A DNA stretch of 64,000 nt from an uncultured Cohaesibacter sp. (GCF_963678225.1 NZ_OY782764.1:891001-955000), one strand, 5' to 3'; numbered from the stretch's first letter, positions 18,359 through 28,345 are shown. The notes: generated by a model not told the origin, from the letters alone. Program-made: numbers and translations.

Positions 18359-19165
18359 GACAAATGTCCTTCCTTATCAGCATCGCCGGAAGCAGCCGCC
18401 TTGGCCCAAATCCGGCAACCAGAATGATCGTCTTTCTGCAAGGACCATCCGCCTCCCCGCCTCGTAAGCACGAGAAGAGCAAAAGGATATCCCGGAAAAC
18501 TGCAAGAAAGACGGTTTTCAGCACAGGATCTAGCAATGCTGCCGGTGAGTTTCAAGATGGGAAGGGCAAAGCAGAGCCCAAAAAAAACGGGATGCGCTAA
18601 GGCATCCCGTGAAGGAGCTGTTGGGATGTTGACCGCTATCGGGAATCCGAAGGACAAAATGTCTATATCGAATGCTTGTCGAGCAGGCCGCTTGAGCTGT
18701 TAGGATCAAGGCTCAAACGGACAAAGCCGGACAATCAGGTTCAATTGGACACAAGTCAGAGGGGGCAGAGTCCCATGTCCAATCTATGAACCGTACCACG
18801 ATGCAACAGCTCTAATATTGGTCCCCGCCTGCGACTTTCCAAGGGCTGAAATATGGCAATTATGTGATTTTCCTTTGTCGATCAATCAGATAACGCCAAG
18901 ACCACTCATCAGACCAACGACAGGTCACCAGTTGGCAGGAGGTCAAACCTACCACGCAAGAAATTGAATGCTCCTCTATCCATATCTTGCTTTGAAACAC
19001 AATAATCATTTCCCCTTTATGAACTTTGCGCCAAGCCCCTTGCAGGTTCGGGTCTCCACTCTTGCCAAGCGCACGTTTTGCAGCAATCATATCTCTTGAG
19101 TTTTCGAAGATCGGCGCCACATTAGGTGTCATGCCTTCCATGACCACGAACAAAAGGAGGATCGC
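18359..19165. other. 807-bp intergenic region with an unassigned leftward terminator
   Basis: This is the space between the divergent htpG and the DUF2794 gene. It holds a strong leftward terminator at 18580-18610 and a small inverted repeat TTGAGC...GCTCAA (18692-18716). A 97-codon leftward frame at 18860-19153 has no ribosome site or family resemblance, and I do not call it. A small RNA read leftward and ending at 18580 would explain the terminator. Confidence 0.45.
18580..18610 (-). terminator. Strong rho-independent terminator with no assigned gene
   Basis: A perfect 9-bp stem (18587-18595 with 18602-18610) with a 6-nt loop is followed leftward by eight T. No recognisable leftward gene lies between it and the DUF2794 gene. 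Confidence 0.8.
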
Positions 19166-19561
19166 TTGCTCGATAATTCTGATGAAAGTGTGACCTCACT
19201 GGCAAGTCTGCGTCCGGCAACCACGACAGGCCATTCGAACCAACAGCCAAAGCCACCTCAGCAAATCTGTTTCCATCGCATGGAGCTGACGAATATTCTC
19301 AACGTTTACGGACGCATGGTGGCAGCAGGTGAATGGCGCGACTACGCCATTGACACACTAAAAGACCGGGCGGTCTTTTCCATCTTCCGACGATCAAGCG
19401 AAATGCCCATTTACCGCATCGAGAAAAATCCCAAGCTCTCCCGCCGTCAGGGCGCCTACAGCCTGATTTCGCAGCAGGGTCAGATTCTCAAACGCGGTCA
19501 CGAGCTGGATTCCATCTTGAAGCTTCTCAATCAGAAACTGCTCAAGGTCGTGGAAAGCTAG
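19166..19561 (+). CDS. DUF2794 domain-containing protein
   Basis: Protein of 131 residues from an alphaproteobacterial family of unknown function. The conserved core runs from FHRMELTNILNVYGRMVAAGEW through YRIEKNPKLSRRQGAYS to ILKRGH. It is soluble and has no known catalytic motif. The start is TTG at 19166, which is fixed by a perfect AGGAGG at 19155-19160; no suitable ATG is in frame. The last 20 bp overlap the convergent membrane-protein gene. Confidence 0.9.
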   Translation: MLDNSDESVTSLASLRPATTTGHSNQQPKPPQQICFHRMELTNILNVYGRMVAAGEWRDYAIDTLKDRAVFSIFRRSSEMPIYRIEKNPKLSRRQGAYSLISQQGQILKRGHELDSILKLLNQKLLKVVES

Positions 19562-19952
19562 GCACGAAAAACAGATGGCGCCGGCTCCAGAGCGCCCATG
19601 CGGCCCAGAAGGCAAACAGCGTAAAGGGCATGAAGAGATAGGAGCCGGGCTTGAAATCCCCAGTCAGCCCGTCTCTAACCAGAATGAAGGTCATGGAATA
19701 GAAATAGAGCCCGTTCGCCATCTGCGCACACAGCCAGCCGAACGCATGCTGGCGCATTAGCCCTATCGAGCCGATCAGCAACAAAGGCACCGACCAGACA
19801 AGATCGGCCACGCCGATCCCGAACGTCGTCGCCAGCGCTGCCGTTGGTGCAGCATCAAAGACCAAGTCCCAAAAATGGAAGGCCACCAGCCCCCAGAAAA
19901 GCAGATGCACCATGGCGGCAACAAAATTGACGCCTGCGATGAATTTGATCAC
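19542..19952 (-). CDS. Small integral membrane protein, unknown function
   Basis: Protein of 136 residues with four predicted transmembrane helices and many aromatic residues, and no family I recognise. The GTG at 19952 is chosen because GGGGAGGA stands 6-7 bases before it. An ATG at 20015 would add 21 residues without a ribosome site. The 3' end overlaps the DUF2794 gene by 20 bp. Confidence 0.6.
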   Translation of the reverse strand: MIKFIAGVNFVAAMVHLLFWGLVAFHFWDLVFDAAPTAALATTFGIGVADLVWSVPLLLIGSIGLMRQHAFGWLCAQMANGLYFYSMTFILVRDGLTGDFKPGSYLFMPFTLFAFWAAWALWSRRHLFFVPSFPRP

Positions 19953-20120
19953 GGCAAATCCTCCCCTATCCAGCAAATATCCTTGCAAACAAAGCCGCAC
20001 AGCATGACGCGACATCTTACCTATGCCGCGCGAGAACCAAGCGTCAATGTGACCGATTTTGTCGGGAATGAACCCAATTGAAAGGCGGGGCGAGACACAC
20101 CATATCTATTGCATCAAACG

Positions 20121-20151
20121 AAAAAAGCCGCCCCGAATGGAGCGGCTTTTT
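20121..20151. terminator. Bidirectional terminator after the Bax inhibitor-1 gene
   Basis: A 10-bp stem with A-rich left and T-rich right arms (AAAAAGCCGC with GCGGCTTTTT). It lies 28 bp past the leftward stop at 20179. Confidence 0.85.
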
Positions 20152-20178
20152 CTAATTCAGCAGAGCGCTGTTCTATGC

Positions 20179-20958
20179 CTATTCGCGGTTGCCAAGCAGC
20201 TGCAGAAGCATGATGAACAGGTTGATGAAGTCCAGATACAGACGCAGCGCGCCCATGATGGCTTTCTTGCCAGCGACTTCAGAGCTGTCGCCTTCGAAAT
20301 ACATTTCCTTGATCTGCTGGGTGTCATAGGCGGTCAGGCCAGCAAAGACCAGAACACCGATCACAGACACGGCAAAGGCCAGTGCGCTGGAAGCAAGGAA
20401 GATGTTGACGATCGAAGCGATCACGATACCGATCAGACCCATGAACAGGAAGCTGCCCCAACCGGACAGGCTCTTCGGCGTGGTGTAGCCATAGAGGCTA
20501 AGACCAGCGAAGGCTGCTGCGGTGATGAAGAAGACCTGCGTAACGGAGGTCGCCGTGTAGACAGCAAAGATCGACGAAAGAGAGATGCCCATCAGCGCTG
20601 CGTAAGCCCAGAACATGGTCTGAGCAGCACTCACGCTCATCTTCTGGATACGGAAGCTCAGGAACATCACCATCGCCAGAGGCGCAAACATGACCACATA
20701 TTGCAACGGGCTGCCATAGAGCAGAGCGCCGAGCTGAGTGACGAGCATGCCGTTTCTCAACTGACCGACTGCCATGTTCGGGTCTTGCGTGAAAGCAAGA
20801 CTGAAAGTTCCATACGCAAGCACGCCGGTCACTGCCAGCGCAATGGCCATATAGTTATAGACCTTCAGCATATAGCTGCGCAGGCCTTGATCGATGCGCG
20901 CCATTTCGGCAGCACGGCCACTCATATGCTGCGCGCTTTGACGGAAGTCATTCACCAT
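20179..20958 (-). CDS. Bax inhibitor-1/YccA family membrane protein
   Basis: Inner-membrane protein of 259 residues with about seven hydrophobic helices, of the TMBIM/BI-1 family. In bacteria this family includes YbhL and YccA, the latter interacting with FtsH; members are pH-sensitive Ca2+ leak channels. The family's acidic pair region is present as TAYDTQQIKEMYF near the C-terminus. It is monocistronic with a terminator. Confidence 0.93.
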   Translation of the reverse strand: MVNDFRQSAQHMSGRAAEMARIDQGLRSYMLKVYNYMAIALAVTGVLAYGTFSLAFTQDPNMAVGQLRNGMLVTQLGALLYGSPLQYVVMFAPLAMVMFLSFRIQKMSVSAAQTMFWAYAALMGISLSSIFAVYTATSVTQVFFITAAAFAGLSLYGYTTPKSLSGWGSFLFMGLIGIVIASIVNIFLASSALAFAVSVIGVLVFAGLTAYDTQQIKEMYFEGDSSEVAGKKAIMGALRLYLDFINLFIMLLQLLGNRE

Positions 20959-21241
20959 GGTTTCTCCTCACAAAACTCAAAAGCTCGAACGGTTCGACTG
21001 ACCAATCCGAAGTGTTCATGTCGTTGGTGGTCGCCGGACCTAATTTCAAAACCGACGTGTGTTCCATATATGGGTGGGTTCAGGCATCAGCTCAAGACCT
21101 TTTTGCTCAACAAACGGGATTCTATCGTCGAATTCACGCAAATGTCATCACTGAGGGCAAAGTTTGATGCATAATCCTTGCCCGACCCTTGTAAAAGCTT
21201 GAAAAGACTCACCTAAGCCTGATCTCAAACCTTAATTTCGG

Positions 21242-23851
21242 TTAACCATTGCGCAATATTTGCGCCGGCTTCCGGTTCAGACTTGACCATGTGCCAATGA
21301 GACCAAGCAAAATTGTCATAAGCATGGCAAGCACCACCACGATGGCAGAGACCAATGGCTGCCAGGAGAAGGTCATTTCCATCATCTCGGTCAGCACCAG
21401 ATAGGCCGCCACATGACCGATGATCAGGGCAAAGACAGCCGTTATCACACCCAAAAGGCAATATTCCAGCGAATAGGCCTGCAAAACCTTGCCGCGGGTC
21501 GCCCCCAGTGTCTTGAGGATCACCGCGTCATAGATGCGCTCGCGCTGCCCGGCGGCCAAGGCCCCGGCGAGCACCAGAATGGAGGCAATAATGGCAAGCG
21601 ATGAAGCTGCGCGCATGCCCCATGCCAACTGGCGCACAAGATCATTGACCGTATCGAGCGCATCACCAACCCGAATGGTAGTAACGGCAGGAAAATCCTG
21701 AACAAGGGCCTTCATGATGGCCGATTCCCTTTGTCCGATTTGCTCGGCACTCTCCTTGCCATCAGGATCAAGGGTTAGGGTGGCAAGGTGGGCGTGCGGC
21801 GCTCCGGCAAAGGTGTTGGGCGAGAAGACCATGACGAAATTGATCGCCAACGACTGCCATTCCACCTGCCGTAAATTGTAAATCTTGGCCGAGATAGTGC
21901 GCCCGAGCACATTCACTTCCAGAATATCGCCAATTGCAAGCCCCATTTCGTCAGCCAACTCGGCATCAAAGGAAACCAGTGGCTCGCCGGAATAATCCTG
22001 AGGCCACCATTCGCCTTCCACCAGCGTGGAATTTTCAGGCAATTGGGCCGAATAGGTGATACCACGATCCCCGCGCAACACCCATTGCGCTCCGTCCGGC
22101 GCTTCGAAGTCACGTGCAGCGATCCCCTTCAGCGTCACCAGCCGACCGCGCAGCATCGGCACGCGCTGATGCATGCCTTCCGGTGCCATGGCTTCCAGTT
22201 CTGCTTCAAACTGATCAACCTCGGAATTCTGGATGTTCATGAAGAAAAAATTCGGTGCCTTCTGCTGCAAATTGCCTGTCAGTTGCTGTTGCAGATTAAG
22301 ATCGATCAGAACCAGCGTCACCAACAGACTAAGCCCGAGTCCGAGCGACAACGCCACCGAGGGTGTCAGCGCGCCGGGCCTGTGCAGGTTGGCAATGGCA
22401 AGCCGTGGCACCACGTGCCTGAAGCGCGGCAACCGCGCAGCCACCTTCATGATGACGAAAGCCACGAACCGCAGCAGCAAGAAGACAATCACCATGCCCA
22501 CAAGGAAAGCCGCAGCGACATAGAGCACCTCTGCCGTTGCAAGAACCAGCCCGACCAACAAAGCCCCGAGCGCCAGAACGATCAGCCAATCGCGTTTGCT
22601 GGCCCGATATTTGACCGGAGCAATCTGGTCACGAAACAGCGCCGTTGCCGGAATGGAACGGGTGCGCAACAGAGGACGCATGGAGAAAAGCAACGCAGCC
22701 AGCAGACCGAACAGAGCCGCCTTGCCCAACTGCAACGGATGAAACAACGATGAAGACAGCGGCAGGTTATCAGGGACCACAGCCTGAAGAATGAAGGGCA
22801 CGAGCGCGGCGAAAAAGACCCCGATCGCGATGCCGATAAAGGCAATAAACACGATCTGCATCAAGTAGATGCCGACAATCAGCCAACTGGGCGCCCCAAG
22901 ACACTTATAGCTGGCAATGGTCGTTTGTCGACCGGCGATAAAAGCACGCACAGCATTGGCGATACCAACTCCGCCAGTGATGAGCGAGGCAAGGCCGACC
23001 AGCACCAGAAAGGCCGCAAAACGATCGATATTGCGCTTTAATCCCTGCGCGGCGTCGGCGCGTGAGCGCATACGCCAGCCGGCATCGGGAAATTCTGCCC
23101 GTATCTGTTCGATAACGGACTCGACTTGGGAAAGAGACGGATCGCCCTCCATCTTCAGCCGTGTAATCCAGCGCACAATGACGCCGGGCTGTAGCAGATC
23201 GGTTGCTTGCAGGTCATCAAGCCCCATGATCACCCTTGGCCCGAAGGCGATGCCAGAAGCCAGCGCGTCCGGCTCATAGGCAATGCTGTCTGCGATGGTG
23301 AATTGCTTGACCCCGATAACCAGCGGATCCCCAACCGTAAGCCCGAGCCGATCCAGCAGCAGCGGGTCAACAATCAGCGAGCCGGGCGCAAGTGTCTTGC
23401 CATTGGTGGTCACCAGATCGCCAACCATGGGGTAATTGCCATCCACGGCCTTGATATCAATCAGCAACTGATCAGACGCATCATCCGTGCGCGCCATAGC
23501 CCTAAGACTGGCCAACTGTGCCAACTGACCAAATTGTCTCAAATAGGCGCGCTGTTCTTCAGTCGAAGGCGTGTGAATGGCCGATAGCGAGATATCCCCG
23601 CCCAGAATCTGCCGTCCTTGCTCATTGAGGCCACCGGTTAGCGCCTTGGAGGCCGAGCCGACAGCGCCAATGGCGGCCACGCCAAGAGCAATACAGGCCA
23701 GAAAAATATAAAAACCGCGCAATCCGCCACGCATTTCTCTAAGCGCAAAGCGGAAGGCAAGGCGCAAGGATGCCCAGATACCGCGTGGTGCGGGCAGACC
23801 GGGAAACGCATGCGCGCTGCCTGTGTCCTTATTTGAAGTCAGCAGATCCAT
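21242..23851 (-). CDS. ABC transporter permease, YbbP/FtsX-like
   Basis: Large inner-membrane permease of 869 residues with about ten transmembrane helices and two FtsX domains flanking long periplasmic (MacB-PCD-like) segments. The N-terminal part (FRFALREMRGG) and overall size match the YbbP family. YbbAP-type exporters are predicted to move lipids or hydrophobic molecules and are often found beside tesA, as here. It starts 9 bp after the ATPase gene stops, so the two form one operon. Confidence 0.92.
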   Translation of the reverse strand: MDLLTSNKDTGSAHAFPGLPAPRGIWASLRLAFRFALREMRGGLRGFYIFLACIALGVAAIGAVGSASKALTGGLNEQGRQILGGDISLSAIHTPSTEEQRAYLRQFGQLAQLASLRAMARTDDASDQLLIDIKAVDGNYPMVGDLVTTNGKTLAPGSLIVDPLLLDRLGLTVGDPLVIGVKQFTIADSIAYEPDALASGIAFGPRVIMGLDDLQATDLLQPGVIVRWITRLKMEGDPSLSQVESVIEQIRAEFPDAGWRMRSRADAAQGLKRNIDRFAAFLVLVGLASLITGGVGIANAVRAFIAGRQTTIASYKCLGAPSWLIVGIYLMQIVFIAFIGIAIGVFFAALVPFILQAVVPDNLPLSSSLFHPLQLGKAALFGLLAALLFSMRPLLRTRSIPATALFRDQIAPVKYRASKRDWLIVLALGALLVGLVLATAEVLYVAAAFLVGMVIVFLLLRFVAFVIMKVAARLPRFRHVVPRLAIANLHRPGALTPSVALSLGLGLSLLVTLVLIDLNLQQQLTGNLQQKAPNFFFMNIQNSEVDQFEAELEAMAPEGMHQRVPMLRGRLVTLKGIAARDFEAPDGAQWVLRGDRGITYSAQLPENSTLVEGEWWPQDYSGEPLVSFDAELADEMGLAIGDILEVNVLGRTISAKIYNLRQVEWQSLAINFVMVFSPNTFAGAPHAHLATLTLDPDGKESAEQIGQRESAIMKALVQDFPAVTTIRVGDALDTVNDLVRQLAWGMRAASSLAIIASILVLAGALAAGQRERIYDAVILKTLGATRGKVLQAYSLEYCLLGVITAVFALIIGHVAAYLVLTEMMEMTFSWQPLVSAIVVVLAMLMTILLGLIGTWSSLNRKPAQILRNG

Positions 23852-23860
23852 AGCACCCTC

Positions 23861-24625
23861 CTATTGAACCGGATGGGCGTCATCATGGGGCGTTTCCACC
23901 AACTGGCCGGATTTGAGCCGGACCACACGCTCACATCGATCTGCAAGGCGCGGATCATGGGTCACCAGCATCAGCGTCATGCCCCGCTCTTTATGCAGGC
24001 GGAACATCAAATCGGAAATCTCCTGCCCCGTGTCTGCGTCAAGGTTCCCCGTCGGCTCATCGGCAATAAGAATGGAGGGACGTGGCGCCAGCGCACGGGC
24101 AATGGCCACGCGCTGCTGCTCACCACCGGAAAGCTCTGCCGGATAATGATGCACGCGATGGCCCAGCCCCACGGCCTCCAACTCAGCCCTGGCCACATCA
24201 AAGGCATCGCGGCGGCCGGCCAGTTCCAGAGGAATGGCGGTATTTTCAAGCGCTGTCATGGTCGGCACCAGGTGGAAGGACTGGAAGATGATACCAATTC
24301 GCGTGCCGCGAAACTGCGCCAGCGTATCCTCATTCATTTGTGCCAGATCACTGCCTTCAACCAGAACCTTGCCCTGATCGGCTTGCTCAAGACCTGCCAT
24401 CACCATCAACAAGGTCGACTTGCCCGAGCCGGACGGCCCAACAAGCCCTACCGAGTGGCCGCTTTCGATGTCGAGATCAATCCCGCGCAGAATATCGACC
24501 CGTGAATTCCCAGCCCCGAGGCTCAAATAGACGCCATGCAGCGAAATAATCGCTTCTTTTGCAGACTCTCCGTCTGCCGGATTGGCCGTTGTTTTGGAAA
24601 CTTCTTGAGCAAGGGATGAAGTCAC
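23861..24625 (-). CDS. ABC transporter ATP-binding protein, YbbA-like
   Basis: ATPase partner of the downstream YbbP-like permease. It has 254 residues, and a 30-residue variable N-terminus precedes the ABC domain. Motifs are GPSGSGKST (Walker A), LSGGEQQRVAIARAL (signature), ILIADEPTGNLD (Walker B) and a switch His in LVTHDPRLADRC. This is the LolD/MacB-type subfamily. It is divergent from the TesA-like gene. Confidence 0.94.
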   Translation of the reverse strand: MTSSLAQEVSKTTANPADGESAKEAIISLHGVYLSLGAGNSRVDILRGIDLDIESGHSVGLVGPSGSGKSTLLMVMAGLEQADQGKVLVEGSDLAQMNEDTLAQFRGTRIGIIFQSFHLVPTMTALENTAIPLELAGRRDAFDVARAELEAVGLGHRVHHYPAELSGGEQQRVAIARALAPRPSILIADEPTGNLDADTGQEISDLMFRLHKERGMTLMLVTHDPRLADRCERVVRLKSGQLVETPHDDAHPVQ

Positions 24626-24865
24626 GATGATCCTAACCTATATTGCAAGTAACTCTGTACGCAGTGTGAAGACAAGACAAAGGAAAATATGATCAATCCT
24701 ATATGGGGTCGTTATTTCGGAATCAAAGACAGCAAAGCGCATTCTTGGGCGTTTTGCTTATACGCACCAAAGATAAGTCTTATGAAAATGAATAATGAAT
24801 ATTGCCAACATGGCCATGCAATGGATCACCTGCAATCGCCACACCGCGGTGCGGCAACAACTCGG

Positions 24866-25510
24866 ATGACCAGTCATCCTGCCCATTTCTATCTTTCCTT
24901 TTTCCTTTTACTGCTTCTTGGCCTCTTCACCATGACCTCTGCTCAAGCCGCCGACACCACCAGACTTCTTGCCTTTGGCGATTCCCTCTCCGCTGGCTAT
25001 CAGTTGCCTGCTGGAGAAGACTTCCCAACGCAGCTCCAGCAGCATTTAAAGAACCAGGGACATAATGTGGAGATCGTCAACGCATCCGTTTCTGGAGACA
25101 CCACCGCCTCGGGGCTCTCCCGTCTTGACTGGTCAACACCGGAAAATATCGATCTGGTATTGCTGGAACTGGGAGCAAATGATGCCCTGCAGGGTCTCTC
25201 GATAGACAATGCCAAGGCCAATCTGGCGGCCATGATCGAGAAATTCCAGCAAAAGGGCATCAAAGTTGCTTTGATGGGCATGCGAGCGCCCCCCAATATG
25301 GGCGCGGACTATACCAGTGCCTTCGACGCCATCTACCCCGCCCTTGCCAATGAATACCAAATACCGCTATACCCCTTCTTTCTGGAAGATGTGGCCGCTG
25401 AGCCAGACCTGAATCTGCAGGACGGCATGCACCCGAACCAGAAGGGCATTCAAGTGATTGTCAAAAATATCGCACCCTTCGTGATTGATTTATTGAACCA
25501 ACCCAACTGA
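24866..25510 (+). CDS. tesA: Arylesterase / SGNH hydrolase (TesA-like), exported
   Basis: Periplasmic GDSL hydrolase of 214 residues that resembles E. coli TesA (thioesterase I/protease I/lysophospholipase L1). A signal peptide of about 29 residues (hydrophobic FFLLLLLGLF, then AQA before the cleavage site) is followed by the four SGNH blocks: AFGDSLSAGY, SGDTT, LGANDAL and DGMHPNQKG. The start at 24866 gives a normal signal peptide. Earlier in-frame ATGs from 24689 would add up to 59 residues with no ribosome site. It is divergent from the ybbA-like gene, the common arrangement for this pair. Confidence 0.88.
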   Translation: MTSHPAHFYLSFFLLLLLGLFTMTSAQAADTTRLLAFGDSLSAGYQLPAGEDFPTQLQQHLKNQGHNVEIVNASVSGDTTASGLSRLDWSTPENIDLVLLELGANDALQGLSIDNAKANLAAMIEKFQQKGIKVALMGMRAPPNMGADYTSAFDAIYPALANEYQIPLYPFFLEDVAAEPDLNLQDGMHPNQKGIQVIVKNIAPFVIDLLNQPN

Positions 25511-25590
25511 CAGCATGCATCTGGCATGTATCCATTCCAACGCAGCCAGATCCTTCCCCTTTTGCTGGCAATAAATAAACGGATCCCGAT

Positions 25591-26646
25591 ATGGAAATGA
25601 GAAAACTGGGTCGCACAGACCTCGAAGTGAGCAGCCTTTGCCTTGGCACCATGACCTGGGGCGAGCAGAACACCAAAGCAGACGGCTATGAACAGATGGA
25701 TTATGCCATCGATCAGGGCATCAACTTCTTTGATGTTGCCGAGCTTTATCCGGTTCCGAGCCGCGCAGCCACGCAAGGACGGACCGAAGAAATCATCGGC
25801 GACTGGATGCAAGATCGCGGCAACCGCTCCGACATCATTCTGGCCACAAAGGTCGTGGGCCGCTCCATGAGCACATGGTTCCGCGATGGAGAAATCGAAC
25901 CACGCCTCACCCGCGCCCAGATTTTTGAAGCAGTCGACAAGAGCCTCAAGCGCCTCAAGACCGACTATATCGACCTGTACCAGATCCACTGGCCAGATCG
26001 TAAGGTCTCCCAGTTCGGCGCCAACCCGGTCATCTATTCCCATCCGGAACCGGCCGAAGACGAAACCCCGATTGCCGTAACGCTGGCTGCCATGGACGAG
26101 TTGGTCAAGGCCGGTAAGGTACGTCATGTGGGCCTGTCCAACGAAACCGGTTGGGGCACCATGAATTATCTGAATGAAGCAGAAAAAGGCACCGGCCCGC
26201 GCGTCGCCTCCATCCAGAATGCCTATAGCCTGCTGAACCGCACTTTCGAGGTCAACCTTGCCGAGGTTGCCATGCGCGAACAGGTCGGCCTTCTGGCTTA
26301 TTCTTCACTGGGTCAGGGCACTCTTACGGGTAAATATCTTGATGGCAAACAGCCTGAAGGCGCCCGCATGACCATGTTCAAGAATTTTGGCGCCCGCTAT
26401 CAGACCCCAGCATCCGAGCCAGCCATTCGTGGCTATCTCAAGGTGGCCGAAGAGTTTGGTGTGGATGTTGCCCAGATGGCTTTGGCATTTGTCCACACGC
26501 GCCCGTTTACCACATCAGTGATCCTTGGCGCTTCCAAACTCGAGCAGCTGAAGACCGACATTGCTTGTCATGATTTCAAGCTGACAGACGAAATGGAAGA
26601 AGCCATCAACAAGGTGCATCTGATGCATTCCAACCCTTGCCCATGA
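25591..26646 (+). CDS. Aldo/keto reductase, Tas-like
   Basis: NADP(H)-dependent aldo/keto reductase of 351 residues that follows E. coli Tas closely: LEVSSLCLGTMTWGEQN, FFDVAELYPVPSR around the active-site Tyr, DYIDLYQIHWP, GLSNETGWG, IQNAYSLLNRTFEV and LGQGTLTGKYL. Tas suppresses tyrosine auxotrophy in starved E. coli, but its natural substrate is unclear. A GC-rich inverted repeat at 26705-26730 follows it, without a T-run on the + strand. Confidence 0.92.
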   Translation: MEMRKLGRTDLEVSSLCLGTMTWGEQNTKADGYEQMDYAIDQGINFFDVAELYPVPSRAATQGRTEEIIGDWMQDRGNRSDIILATKVVGRSMSTWFRDGEIEPRLTRAQIFEAVDKSLKRLKTDYIDLYQIHWPDRKVSQFGANPVIYSHPEPAEDETPIAVTLAAMDELVKAGKVRHVGLSNETGWGTMNYLNEAEKGTGPRVASIQNAYSLLNRTFEVNLAEVAMREQVGLLAYSSLGQGTLTGKYLDGKQPEGARMTMFKNFGARYQTPASEPAIRGYLKVAEEFGVDVAQMALAFVHTRPFTTSVILGASKLEQLKTDIACHDFKLTDEMEEAINKVHLMHSNPCP

Positions 26647-26934
26647 TCCGGCAGCGGTAGATTTCAACAGGCCCAGAGCCAAATCGACAAAGATAGAAAA
26701 GCCGCCCCGGCCTGCCAAAACTGGCCGGGGAGCCCTCCCTTCAAGAGCCCCTGCGTTCCAGACAAAGCGTCAGCGGATAAAGCTTTTAAAGCATCGTCAC
26801 AATTTTTCAGCTATCCTGTCGTGGCAACAGCCCCGAAGTGATTCGACATTGTCCCATCAATTGCTTTGGCCGAATTCATTTCGACTGTAACACGGATCAC
26901 GTGATCCTGCCCCCACGTCCAATACGGGAGCGAA

Positions 26935-27474
26935 ATGATGCCACGCTTATTTGCCGGTCTGGAAATTCCCCCCGACATCACGACCATGTTGTCCCTGCAG
27001 AAGGGCGGCCTTTATGGTGCGCGCTGGGTGGACGAGTCCAACTATCACATCACGCTGCGCTTCATGGGTGATGTCGATTACACTCTGGCCAATGAAATTG
27101 TATTTCAAATGTCCCAGATACAGTGCCCCGAATTTGACCTCTCCTTGCGAGGCTTTGGGTCTTTCGGAGCCAAGAAACCCCATTCGGTCTTTGCAGCGGT
27201 GCAGAATAATGAAGACCTGCTGCTCCTGCATCACGAACTGGAACGGCGCATGCGCAAGCTTGGTCTCAGGTCAGACAAGCATGACTATACGCCCCATGTC
27301 ACATTGGCCCGCCTGAAAAAGTCAGCCGAACCAATTGATGTCGCCAACTATCTCACAATGCGCGGCGGCTTCCGGACAGATCATTTCAGAGTGCCGCGCT
27401 TTATACTCTATTCATCACGCGACAGCACCGGCGGCGGCCCCTATGTGATCGAGGAAACCTTCGATCTTTTATAG
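26935..27474 (+). CDS. thpR: RNA 2',3'-cyclic phosphodiesterase ThpR
   Basis: 2H-phosphoesterase of 179 residues (LigT/ThpR family) acting on RNA with 2',3'-cyclic phosphate ends. The two HxTx motifs are H38-I-T-L and H121-V-T-L at the expected spacing. The opening RLFAGLEIP is typical. It is monocistronic and followed by a strong terminator. Confidence 0.93.
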   Translation: MMPRLFAGLEIPPDITTMLSLQKGGLYGARWVDESNYHITLRFMGDVDYTLANEIVFQMSQIQCPEFDLSLRGFGSFGAKKPHSVFAAVQNNEDLLLLHHELERRMRKLGLRSDKHDYTPHVTLARLKKSAEPIDVANYLTMRGGFRTDHFRVPRFILYSSRDSTGGGPYVIEETFDLL

Positions 27475-27489
27475 GTGCTGTAATCTAAT

Positions 27490-27515
27490 AAAAGGGCCCC
27501 ATATGGGCCCTTTTT
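27490..27515. terminator. Bidirectional terminator between thpR and a convergent gene
   Basis: A 9-bp stem AAAGGGCCC/GGGCCCTTT (27491-27499 and 27505-27513) with a 5-nt loop and T on both outward sides. Confidence 0.88.
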
Positions 27516-27543
27516 GATGATTGGAATACAGCACTCTATCGCG

Positions 27544-28257
27544 CTAGCCGAATTTGACGAAAAGCTTGGCATAGGCAGGCTTCAGCGCTTTTTGCGCAGC
27601 TGCAACCTTGGCTGGGTCATTGCTCTCCAGCGCTTCCATGAAGGCCCGTACAGATCCTGTCAGCCCTCTGAGAAGCTTTTTGAATTCTTTATTGGCCAGC
27701 AGCTCTGCCGGAGCATGGGCGACCAGATCATCGCTCAAATAACCAAGCACACCGGCTTGTTCCAAAAGCTGCGCCCGCGTCTCATCTGACCAGCTTTGCT
27801 CGCTGACTGTCACCCCGAGTACGGGTTCCATGGCGGCATGATAGGCATTGACGAAACTGCTGAACACGCGCACGCCGTTTCGATCACGCAAATCATCAAG
27901 CTCGTTGCGGATTGCTTCGAGAATTTCATGCGCCTCAAGCGCCTCTCCCTTTGCCGTGGCGTCGGCGGCCTTGGCCGCAATGGCGCTTATGGACTGAAGG
28001 CTTTCGGACCATTTGGCCTCATCGGCATAGCGAGCCGGAGCAGTGGGGTAGGCTTCAAGGATGGTGCCATTCCAGACCGTCTGGAATTGCGCCAGAGCTT
28101 TCTTGGTGCCCTCAACATCCTTCTGATTGCTCTTGAAGAGCGCAACACGATAAGGCGCATAGGCCTTTGCAACATCGGAATCGAAATCAGCCAAGGCGGC
28201 CGAAGACATGCCAACCAGCAGCGCGGTGGCAAGAATGAGTCTGGAAGGGCGAGCCAT
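27544..28257 (-). CDS. Exported alpha-helical protein, unknown function
   Basis: Protein of 237 residues with a clear signal peptide (basic MARPSRLI, hydrophobic core, cleavage after SAALA). The mature part is Ala/Glu/Lys-rich and almost wholly helical by composition. It has no CXXCH heme motif and no cysteine that I can see. It could be a periplasmic helical-bundle protein. The ATG at 28257 has GGAGAAG just before it; an ATG 4 codons earlier is less well placed. It follows the phosphatase gene leftward, with 88 bp between. Confidence 0.75.
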   Translation of the reverse strand: MARPSRLILATALLVGMSSAALADFDSDVAKAYAPYRVALFKSNQKDVEGTKKALAQFQTVWNGTILEAYPTAPARYADEAKWSESLQSISAIAAKAADATAKGEALEAHEILEAIRNELDDLRDRNGVRVFSSFVNAYHAAMEPVLGVTVSEQSWSDETRAQLLEQAGVLGYLSDDLVAHAPAELLANKEFKKLLRGLTGSVRAFMEALESNDPAKVAAAQKALKPAYAKLFVKFG

Positions 28258-28345
28258 GATCTTCTCCATAATTAGCCATATTCGAAAATACAGAAGCATA
28301 AAGAGACGATATGTACAGCCAGATCCGTCAAACGAAGCAGGTTTT

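Noticed and set aside
16490-18427. 645-codon frame antisense to htpG
   Set aside because: Entirely opposite a perfect Hsp90 gene; long only because of codon bias in GC-rich coding DNA.
18860-19153. 97-codon leftward frame before the DUF2794 gene
   Set aside because: No ribosome site and no recognisable domain; it covers the DUF2794 promoter region. Kept in mind only because of the unassigned terminator at 18580.
26705-26730. GC-rich inverted repeat after the Tas-like gene as a terminator
   Set aside because: The stem is good (CCCCGGCC/GGCCGGGG), but no T-run follows on the + strand, so I do not call it a terminator.
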